64,000 nt of DNA from Psychrobacter sp. JCM 18902 (lineage in GTDB: Bacteria > Pseudomonadota > Gammaproteobacteria > Pseudomonadales > Moraxellaceae), in contig NZ_CAJHBK010000001.1 of NCBI RefSeq assembly GCF_904846615.1, positions 1,240,001 to 1,304,000 of the forward strand, read 5' to 3'. The translations under genes were made by a program, and so were the position numbers. The notes under the pieces are model-generated. The model had not been told where the DNA came from, made no database searches, and was given only the letters and a program-made list of their open reading frames with translations. Positions 26,391-32,941 of the stretch are shown one piece after another; position 1 is the stretch's first letter; every line of letters begins with the position of its first letter.

Positions 26391-27283
26391 TGAGTAATGA
26401 TTCCACCCCTATATTAGCAGCATCTACTGTCCATCATACAGTGAGCGACTATTTGGCTTGTGTGCAAGTTGTCATGGTTAATACCACTTTGCCTGCCAAT
26501 ATTGGCTCGGCGGCACGCGCGATGCATACCATGGGATTGTCACGTTTGACGGTCGTTGATCCTAAACTGCCAATTGATGAAACCAGTATGTCTCATGCAG
26601 CAGGTGGAAGCGAGCTGCTATCATTAGCCTTGATTGCACCTACTTTAGAATCTGCTATTGCGGATTGCCAGTTGGTATTTGCTGCCAGCAGTCGCAGTCG
26701 TCATTTGCCCCGCCCTGTCGTGACACCCACGCAAGCTGCTAAGATTATATTTGATTTTATCGATAAACAGTCGGCGTCGAGCAAAGACGATAGCAATGCT
26801 GATACCCTATCGGCTGCTACTGCTAGTAAACCAAATATCGCTATCCTATTTGGGCGTGAAGATCGTGGATTGACCAATGAAGAATTGGCTTATGCCGATT
26901 ATCATATCCAAATCGATGCCAACCCTGCTTACCCTGTACTCAATGTCGCGTCAGCCGTGCAAGTAATCGCTAGCTTTATTTTTGCTTACGCGCAATCACA
27001 CACTCAGACAGCGGATAGTTTAGATACTGCTTTGAGCACTACTACTCAGCCAATGCTCGATGTACATTTACGTCAGCAATGGGATGAGCCCGCGATTACT
27101 CAGCAACAACTGCAACAGCTAACTCATCGCACCACTGAACTGATGGTTCAACGAGGTTTAGCCGATAGCGAAAACTTGAAGTCATTACCATCGCGGCTGT
27201 CACGACTGGGCTCACGCTTACAGCTTGATCAAAAAGAGTATCAGCTACTCAGTGCTTTGATTGCCAAACTTGCAAAAGACTAA
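26390..27283 (+). CDS. trmJ: tRNA (cytidine/uridine-32-2'-O)-methyltransferase TrmJ
   Basis: A 297-residue SPOUT-class RNA methyltransferase. The N-terminal domain starts VQVVMVNTTLPANIGSAARAM, with the RNA-binding Asn and Arg. The knot region carries ILFGREDRGLTNEEL and the SAM-binding loop PAYPVLNVASAVQVI. A C-terminal helical extension follows. The family methylates position 32 in the anticodon loop of several tRNAs. A Ser/Asp/Ala-rich insert at about 126-148 interrupts the conserved core between the VVTPTQAA helix and strand AILFG. It overlaps the Hpt gene by one base. Confidence 0.92.
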   Translation: MSNDSTPILAASTVHHTVSDYLACVQVVMVNTTLPANIGSAARAMHTMGLSRLTVVDPKLPIDETSMSHAAGGSELLSLALIAPTLESAIADCQLVFAASSRSRHLPRPVVTPTQAAKIIFDFIDKQSASSKDDSNADTLSAATASKPNIAILFGREDRGLTNEELAYADYHIQIDANPAYPVLNVASAVQVIASFIFAYAQSHTQTADSLDTALSTTTQPMLDVHLRQQWDEPAITQQQLQQLTHRTTELMVQRGLADSENLKSLPSRLSRLGSRLQLDQKEYQLLSALIAKLAKD

Positions 27284-27398
27284 AGCTTTTAATATGCCAG
27301 GTTTCTGGCATTGAGTTTCTGTTGCAATAACAGCAGTAGCATTTACAAATGCTATGATTTTAAAAATGATATGATTCAATAATAAAAAGGAATTGATG

Positions 27399-27842
27399 AT
27401 GAATTGGAACGTTTATTTGTCCGGAGAAATACACACCGACTGGCGACAAAAAATCATGCAAGGCGCAAAAGACAAAGGTTTAGACATTACTTTTACCTCC
27501 GCAGTGACTGAACATGAAGCCAGCGATGCCGCCGGTGACGTACTCGGTAAAGAGGATAATGGTTTCTGGCGCGACCATCAGTCATCAAAGGTAAATGCGA
27601 TTCGCACCAAAAACATGATTCAAAAATGCGATATTGCTATCATTCGTTTTGGTGATAAATATAAACAGTGGAACGCTGCATTCGATGCTGGCTACTGCGC
27701 GGCTTTAAGCAAGCCGTACATTACCCTTCATGCTGAAGATATTATCCATCCGCTAAAAGAAGTCGATGCTGCGGCAATGGCATGGGCGCAAACGCCAGAG
27801 CAAGTTGTTGAGCTGCTAAAATATGTTGTCAGTGATAGCTAA
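27399..27842 (+). CDS. ytoQ: YtoQ family protein
   Basis: About 147 residues. The family is recognisable from MNWNVYLSGEIHTDWR, FTSAVTEHEASDAAGDVLG, the long KVNAIRTKNMIQKCDIAIIRFGDKY core and FDAGYCAALSKPYI. The fold resembles nucleoside deoxyribosyltransferase-like proteins (IxLAGP-type strand, then AGYxxALxKP), but no enzymatic role is established that I know of. TTG/ATG/ATG in a row (27393-27401) offer three starts; AAAAAGG at 27384-27390 best fits the third ATG. It is probably a separate transcription unit from trmJ (115-nt gap). Confidence 0.85.
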   Translation: MNWNVYLSGEIHTDWRQKIMQGAKDKGLDITFTSAVTEHEASDAAGDVLGKEDNGFWRDHQSSKVNAIRTKNMIQKCDIAIIRFGDKYKQWNAAFDAGYCAALSKPYITLHAEDIIHPLKEVDAAAMAWAQTPEQVVELLKYVVSDS

Positions 27843-27991
27843 ATCATAAATAATTGCCTATAGATAAATTGTCAATGACTGGTATTTTATCTATCAGCCG
27901 TCTGTTTTTATTTATCGCTCATCGCTATATTTTGTGCTGCAAAGCTGCTATAACTAAATTGATTGTAATCAAAAATACGATAGGACAATTT

Positions 27992-28951
27992 ATGTCATTG
28001 CCAACTGCCTTATTCAAATCACTTTCACGCATCAAAAAAGACCTAAAAGAAGATATCGATGCGGTATTTAACCGTGATCCTGCTGCGCGTAATAGTCTGG
28101 AAGTCATCCTGACCTACCCCGGTATTCATGCACTTATTTTGCATCGCGGCGCACATTGTCTGTGGCAAAACGACCAAAAGCTGGCGGCGCGAGTAATTTC
28201 TTATGGCTCACGCATCATCACAGGTATTGAGATACACCCTGCTGCCAAAATCGGTCGACGGTTTTTTATTGACCATGGTATGGGCATTGTCATTGGCGAA
28301 ACGGCAGAGATTGGCAATGATGTGACCCTTTATCACGGGGTCACACTTGGCGGCGTCTCTTGGAACAATGGCAAGCGCCACCCTACTTTGGAAGATGGGG
28401 TTATCGTTGGTGCTGGTGCTAAAGTATTGGGGCCATTTACTGTCGGTAAAGGCGCCAAAATTGGCTCAAATGCCGTCGTAGTAAAGGCAGTACCAGCAGG
28501 TGCGACCATGGTCGGCAGCGCCGCTCGGATGATATCAGACCATCATGATGAAAAGGGCAATCCAATTGTCAAAAAAGTCGATGATGCCAAGCAACAAGAA
28601 AAAGTGGCGCAAGCTGCTTCTACAGATAATGGCATAAATAAAAAAGCAGTAGATAAAAAATCAATAGATGAAAAATCCACCAATCATTTAGCACGCGAAA
28701 ACGCGTTTCGGGCTTATGGCATCGACCCATCCTCACAAGATCCTGTGGCTGAAGCGTTTGCTAAAATGCTAGAACATATCCAACAATCAGAAAATCGCCT
28801 CGATCAACTACAAACAGCGATGTGCAAAATCGATCCTAACTTTTGTAAAAAAGAATATGACAAACTGTGCTTAGAGGATATCGATGTGATTGGCCGTGCC
28901 GATATAGATGAGATAGATGAGATAGATGAGATAGGCGCTGAGCAGAAGTAA
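27992..28951 (+). CDS. cysE: Serine O-acetyltransferase
   Basis: This enzyme makes O-acetylserine from serine and acetyl-CoA, the first step of cysteine synthesis. The frame is open from 27854, but ATG 27992 follows AGGAC at 27983-27987 and begins the family sequence ([16 protein letters not shown]). The core (about 1-190) is the short form: a helical start with [20 protein letters not shown], then left-handed beta-helix hexapeptides. [23 protein letters not shown] (catalytic His) and [11 protein letters not shown] are present. The C-terminal about 120 residues are unusual: a Lys/Asp-rich linker, a conserved-looking [22 protein letters not shown] segment, and an Asp-Glu-Ile tandem repeat near the end. 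Confidence 0.93.
   Translation: MSLPTALFKSLSRIKKDLKEDIDAVFNRDPAARNSLEVILTYPGIHALILHRGAHCLWQNDQKLAARVISYGSRIITGIEIHPAAKIGRRFFIDHGMGIVIGETAEIGNDVTLYHGVTLGGVSWNNGKRHPTLEDGVIVGAGAKVLGPFTVGKGAKIGSNAVVVKAVPAGATMVGSAARMISDHHDEKGNPIVKKVDDAKQQEKVAQAASTDNGINKKAVDKKSIDEKSTNHLARENAFRAYGIDPSSQDPVAEAFAKMLEHIQQSENRLDQLQTAMCKIDPNFCKKEYDKLCLEDIDVIGRADIDEIDEIDEIGAEQK
28907..28933 (+). repeat. 9-bp tandem repeat in cysE 3' end
   Basis: GATGAGATA occurs three times in a row, in frame, giving Asp-Glu-Ile x3 just before the stop. Slippage would change length without frameshift. Confidence 0.9.
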
Positions 28952-28977
28952 TCTTCTAGCTGTCGTCAATACTGAAT

Positions 28978-29004
28978 AAAAAAGAGGCCAAACAGCCTCT
29001 TTTT
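28978..29004. terminator. Bidirectional terminator after cysE
   Basis: AAAAAAGAGGC pairs with GCCTCTTTTT across CAAACA, between convergent cysE and the DUF924 gene. Confidence 0.87.
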
Positions 29005-29061
29005 CTATTTTAACCAATTGATAAGCAGCGCTTTATGGACTAGCTAGTTAACAGACAATAT

Positions 29062-29604
29062 TTATAAAAAAGATGAGTCAGGCTGGGTCAAAAACGCTAT
29101 TTCTTCGCTACTCGAAACCCGACCTAAAATGTCATTACGATGTGGATAACGACCAAAACGATCGATAATCACTTTATGTTTAAGCTCAGCATCCACGGTG
29201 TCTGCATTGGTATATTGCTTAAATAGCTTTTCTGCTTGCTGATGAATCAGTTTTGATTCGCTGTGCATATAAGGCATCAATAAAAACTTACGTTCATCCA
29301 TCGTTTCAAGCGCCTCTAATGCACATGCAGCAACCGCTTCTTGCGCGAGCGCGAGACTCATCGCATGTTGGGCAAAAGCCGCTGGCGTATCACGGTAAAT
29401 ATTGCGTGAAAATTGATCCAATATAATAATTTCTGCTAAACGCCCTTTTATGCTGCTTCGCCATGTATAAAATTCTACGGCGGCGGCTTGCTCAAGTATA
29501 TCACTGTATCGCTCTATTAATAATTGATCAAACGCTATATCTTTCTCAAAAAACTGCTCACTACCTGCCTCATCAAAACAGAAATTTAATATGTCGTTGT
29601 ACAT
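29062..29604 (-). CDS. DUF924 family protein
   Basis: About 180 residues, all helical with a tetratricopeptide-like character. The family is recognised by DILNFCFDE, IILDQFSRNIYRDTPAAFA, the YMHSES segment and VIIDRFGRYPHRNDILGR. Function is not established in the literature I know. ATG 29604 is preferred over ATG 29607 because GAGGAA then has a usable 4-5 nt spacing. It stands alone on the minus strand between cysE and an SDR gene. Confidence 0.85.
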   Translation of the reverse strand: MYNDILNFCFDEAGSEQFFEKDIAFDQLLIERYSDILEQAAAVEFYTWRSSIKGRLAEIIILDQFSRNIYRDTPAAFAQHAMSLALAQEAVAACALEALETMDERKFLLMPYMHSESKLIHQQAEKLFKQYTNADTVDAELKHKVIIDRFGRYPHRNDILGRVSSSEEIAFLTQPDSSFL

Positions 29605-29781
29605 CATTTCCTCACTACATTATTTAAAAAAATCAGCCAAAAGCATTGTTCAAAGCTATGTTTAAAACTATCTTTTAAAAACATCAAGTATTGACTTTTG
29701 GTTTCATAATCACTAAGGAGTATTTAGCGATTCTGTCCTATACTCTTTCATTATTCATAACTAAAAAAAACAGGAAAACTT

Positions 29782-30516
29782 ATGGCTCGTTTACAAGACA
29801 AAGTGATTATTATCACAGGTGCCGCTCAAGGCATGGGCGAGACTCATGCACGTTTGTGTATGCAAGAAGGCGCAAAAGTCGTCTTGACCGACATCAATGC
29901 TGATAAAGGCGACGCATTAGCAAAAGAGCTTGGCGATAGCGCTTTATTTATTAAGCATGATGTCACTAGTGAAGAAGATTGGACGCAAGTTGTTACAGCC
30001 ACCCAAGATAAATTTGGCAAAATTGATGTCTTGGTAAATAATGCAGGTATCACTACGCACAAATCTATTTTAGATACGTCAGTAGAAGCGTATCGCAAGA
30101 TTCTAGAGATTAATCAGGTGTCGGTCTTTTTAGGCATGAAAGCAGTCATTCCAACGATGAAATCCGCCAAACAAGGTTCTATCATCAATATCTCATCAAT
30201 TAATGGCTTGGTTGGCGGCGCTATCGGCTATACCGATTCTAAATTTGCGGTACGCGGTATGACCAAAGCGGCAGCATTAGAGTGCGCCCCTCATGGCATT
30301 CGCGTGAACTCAATTCATCCAGGCGTCATTGCCACACCGATGATTATGCAAGGCGATACCAAAGATGCGGTTGAAGCATTTGCCAAAACTATTCCGATGA
30401 GACGTGTTGCTCAGCCAGAAGAAGTCAGCGGCATGGTGTTGTTTTTAGCGTCTGATGAATCAAGCTACTCAACAGGTTCAGAGTTTGTTATTGATGGTGG
30501 TTTGACCGCACAGTAG
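29782..30516 (+). CDS. Short-chain dehydrogenase/reductase (SDR), classical type
   Basis: A 244-residue NAD(P)-dependent oxidoreductase. The cofactor motif is TGAAQGMG (residues 12-19), with Asp (VVLTDIN) at the end of strand 2 favouring NAD(H). VNNAGI, the catalytic NISSINGLVGG and YTDSK (Ser-Tyr-Lys), HPGVIATPM and the late GSEFVIDGGL are all present. It resembles 3-alpha-hydroxysteroid and glucose-dehydrogenase-type SDRs, but the substrate cannot be named. AGGAAAACTT precedes the ATG. It is a single gene with its own terminator. Confidence 0.9.
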   Translation: MARLQDKVIIITGAAQGMGETHARLCMQEGAKVVLTDINADKGDALAKELGDSALFIKHDVTSEEDWTQVVTATQDKFGKIDVLVNNAGITTHKSILDTSVEAYRKILEINQVSVFLGMKAVIPTMKSAKQGSIINISSINGLVGGAIGYTDSKFAVRGMTKAAALECAPHGIRVNSIHPGVIATPMIMQGDTKDAVEAFAKTIPMRRVAQPEEVSGMVLFLASDESSYSTGSEFVIDGGLTAQ

Positions 30517-30548
30517 GCGTAATAGTTAAAATTTTTAAATGTGATATA

Positions 30549-30577
30549 GGCTGGGCATTTTGCTCAGCTTTTATTTT
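30549..30577 (+). terminator. Intrinsic terminator after the SDR gene
   Basis: GCTGGGC pairs with GCTCAGC (one G-U) across a short loop and is followed by TTTTATTTT. Confidence 0.75.
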
Positions 30578-30598
30578 GAGAGGTTTTAAGAAAAACAC

Positions 30599-30650
30599 TA
30601 GGGCGTGTCCTCAATAACTTTTACTTATTTAGAATAGCATTTGGGCTGCT
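30599..30650 (-). mobile_element. Solitary end of an IS or MITE related to the 174-bp elements
   Basis: TAGGGCGTGTCCTCA at 30599-30613 is identical to the outer end of copy 2, but the flanking sequence is different from the MITE interior and no opposite end is visible nearby. Read on the minus strand, the adjacent bases can be read as a short frame ending AQMLF-stop 25-35 bp before the repeat. That spacing would suit the 3' end of a transposase gene (speculative). Confidence 0.5.
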
Positions 30651-30654
30651 TCAT

Positions 30655-31221
30655 TTAACCTTTTAAGAAATGATCTTTCATCAACTCCTCTACCCCTGCT
30701 CTTTCATGCGCTTTGAATGGGTAACGATCTGCCATTACAATCCAATTAAACTCTTCAAATTCTTTATTACTGCTTAGGCTATTTTCATCAGAAACAACTT
30801 CTATTAATAGCGTTTCTATCAAGAGAATATCGATATCCATCGTAACTTTTTTTATTGGCGTCTGAGCTTCTGTTAGACGCTGCCTATGACAGTCACCTTC
30901 AAGATCTTTAAAAACCTGCTGTAACTGTTGCAGTGTCATGGGCTCTACTAAGCACAAATAAACGCACTGATTGGTATAATCGGGCTTTGGTTGCGCTTCG
31001 GTCGATGTAAAGTCAGGATTTTCAAACGCAGTAGATAACTGTATTTCCCCTAGCGCCGCTAGATCTTTTCGGACAAGTGGCAGATAATGCTCAGCTTGAT
31101 AATTACTGCCTAAAGCCAATAATACTGCCGTCACAGACTGCGTTTGCAACTGTTCAGGCGTCTGCTTTTTTAGCGTTTCAAGACTCAAATCAGCCAAATT
31201 TTTATGCATATTATGCATCAT
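30655..31221 (-). CDS. folK: FolK-like dihydropterin pyrophosphokinase (divergent)
   Basis: A 188-residue protein with the overall hydroxymethyldihydropterin pyrophosphokinase pattern: VLLALGSNYQAEHYL at the start, DYTNQCVYLCL, then VTMDIDILLIE corresponding to the metal-binding D-x-D, and PFKAHERAG. The usual GPRTLDLD arginine context is altered (KKVTMDID), so activity is less certain than fold. The enzyme activates the pterin for folate synthesis. It overlaps folB by 11 bp, which supports a folate role. Its 3' end lies next to a solitary IS end at 30599. Confidence 0.75.
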   Translation of the reverse strand: MMHNMHKNLADLSLETLKKQTPEQLQTQSVTAVLLALGSNYQAEHYLPLVRKDLAALGEIQLSTAFENPDFTSTEAQPKPDYTNQCVYLCLVEPMTLQQLQQVFKDLEGDCHRQRLTEAQTPIKKVTMDIDILLIETLLIEVVSDENSLSSNKEFEEFNWIVMADRYPFKAHERAGVEELMKDHFLKG

Positions 31222-31621
31222 CGTCTTTGCTTACAACTGGCTTATCTTCGATGACCGTTGCATAACGCGTGATCTGCACCCCAACCGAATCCGCTTGCTT
31301 GATGGCTGTCGGCTTGGCAACGCTTAACGTTATTTTATGACAGCTATATTTTGCAAGCAACTTATCAGCGATTTGCCCCGCTAAATGCTCTAGCAACTGC
31401 GCTTTAATCGCTTGGCACCACGCGCTCACATCATCGCAAACCGCTTTATAATTCAGCGCATCATTGACATTATCTGAGATAGCCGCACGGCTGATATCTG
31501 TTTCAAGTGCTATATCAATCAGCAGCGGCTGCGTGATTGCGCGCTCCCACGCGTAAACACCGATGACTGCTTCTACTGTTAAGCCTTTAACGAATACTAC
31601 ATCAGATTCGGTATGAAACAT
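31211..31621 (-). CDS. folB: Dihydroneopterin aldolase
   Basis: A 136-residue tunnelling-fold enzyme converting dihydroneopterin to hydroxymethyldihydropterin in folate synthesis. The family pattern is VFVKGLTVEAVIGVYAWERA (with the substrate-binding Glu), LLIDIALETD, ALNYKAVCDDV, LLEHLAGQIAD and ITLSVAKPTAI. The start follows AAGGATGAGAGC. The 3' end overlaps the FolK-like gene, giving translational coupling of consecutive pathway steps. Confidence 0.92.
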   Translation of the reverse strand: MFHTESDVVFVKGLTVEAVIGVYAWERAITQPLLIDIALETDISRAAISDNVNDALNYKAVCDDVSAWCQAIKAQLLEHLAGQIADKLLAKYSCHKITLSVAKPTAIKQADSVGVQITRYATVIEDKPVVSKDDDA

Positions 31622-31671
31622 GCTCTCATCCTTGTTTACTAAATTTTAATTAGATTTTGAACTCAGGTTTT

Positions 31672-32634
31672 TTAATTGGTTTTCTGCAACGCCTCTTCAC
31701 GTAAACGCGCAGCTTTTAGCGCTTTACTAGGGCGATGACGCCATAAATCAATGCTGAATAATAACAGACCAAACCAAATCAGACCAAACACTGCAAGACG
31801 CTGTAAATCAAATGGCTCGTTATAATAGAACACCGCTAAGAAGAAGATAAAGGTCGGCGTCAGATAATTCATAAAACTTAAAATACTATAAGCAACGAGC
31901 TTGGTAGATTTATTAAACAATAACAGCGGTATCAAGGTAATCGGCCCTGCGATCATTAGTAGCCAAATATTGGGACTAAACCAAAAACTCAATTGACTGC
32001 TGACCACATCTGCTTGCCAGAACCACCATAAGCAAATCGGCACCAACATCGTTGTTTCGACAAACATAGCATCGACTGCCGTCAAAGGTGTCTGCCGTTG
32101 AATGGTGCCATAAGTACTAAAACTAAAGGCTAAAATCAGTGATATCCATGGCAAGCTACCAATCATAACTACTTGAATGACCACGGATAATAAGGCGAAA
32201 CCGATGGCAACCCATTGCAGCATACGTAAGCGCTCTTTGAATAAAATCATCGATAGCGCAACGCCCACCAATGGTCCGATAAAATACCCCAAACTGGCTT
32301 CGAGAATGCGGTCGTGATTGACGGCCCATACATAAGTGAGCCAGTTGGTGGCAATAATCAAACCCGATATAAATGAAAACGCGATCCATCTCGGATTTTT
32401 CTTTAAGGTATCGATCCATTGCCAGCGCTTGGTGACTACCAACACGATAAGCAAGCAAGCAAACGTCCAAATAATACGGTGACCGATAATCTCGGTCGCA
32501 TCGTAGGCGGCCAATTGTTTAAAATATAATGGAAACCCACCCCAGATAAAAAAGGCAATGAGTGCGGTGATGATGCCACGTCTGGTTGTTTTAATGGGCG
32601 TAACTGGTTTTTTGATGACGTTTTGGGTGGTCAT
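31672..32634 (-). CDS. rarD: RarD-type EamA/DMT permease
   Basis: An inner-membrane protein of about 320 residues with some ten hydrophobic segments in two EamA repeats. RarD features include GIITALIAFFIWGGFPLYFKQL, EIIGHRIIWTF, NWLTYVWAVNHDRILEASLGYFI and PLLLFNKSTK. RarD is annotated as chloramphenicol-sensitive protein; its substrate is unsettled. A TTG four codons upstream (32646) extends the frame; ATG 32634 starts the conserved protein. It is separated by 50 nt from folB, so cotranscription is likely. Confidence 0.9.
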   Translation of the reverse strand: MTTQNVIKKPVTPIKTTRRGIITALIAFFIWGGFPLYFKQLAAYDATEIIGHRIIWTFACLLIVLVVTKRWQWIDTLKKNPRWIAFSFISGLIIATNWLTYVWAVNHDRILEASLGYFIGPLVGVALSMILFKERLRMLQWVAIGFALLSVVIQVVMIGSLPWISLILAFSFSTYGTIQRQTPLTAVDAMFVETTMLVPICLWWFWQADVVSSQLSFWFSPNIWLLMIAGPITLIPLLLFNKSTKLVAYSILSFMNYLTPTFIFFLAVFYYNEPFDLQRLAVFGLIWFGLLLFSIDLWRHRPSKALKAARLREEALQKTN

Positions 32635-32742
32635 AGTACAGTACAACTTTTTAGAGCAAAGCGCACTCTTGCCCCATATTAATTTTTATATCAATTCAAT
32701 GGCAAAAGCGCAGGGTCACTACAGATAGGATGCAAGTTAAAA

Positions 32743-32782
32743 AGCAATGTGCTCATGCCAATATAGGCATCAACACATTGCT
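32743..32782 (-). terminator. Two-step hairpin terminator of tyrA-aroA
   Basis: An outer stem of 9 bp (AGCAATGTG/CACATTGCT) and an inner stem of 5 bp (ATGCC/GGCAT) are separated by small bulges. On the minus strand it is followed by TTTTTAA. It lies about 160 bp downstream of the fusion gene. The remainder of this roughly 300-bp spacer shows nothing recognisable. Confidence 0.75.
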
Positions 32783-32941
32783 AACGATAACAACTTTAAA
32801 AACAACATTTACATCAAGGCTAATGAGCAACTTTTTAGACTTTATGGAATGCTGTAGCCAGCATTTTACAATTCAGTACTTTAAAGCTCAACCTTGCAAA
32901 AGCCAATAATACTATTCAGCAAGTTAATATAGTTTTTGGTA

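Noticed and set aside
27854..27991. Upstream extension of cysE (46 residues)
   Set aside because: The extension is hydrophobic and non-homologous; ATG 27992 has an AGGAC site and begins the conserved enzyme.
32635..32741. tRNA or small RNA in the rarD to tyrA-aroA spacer
   Set aside because: No cloverleaf or conserved T-loop sequence is present; the only structure is the minus-strand terminator.
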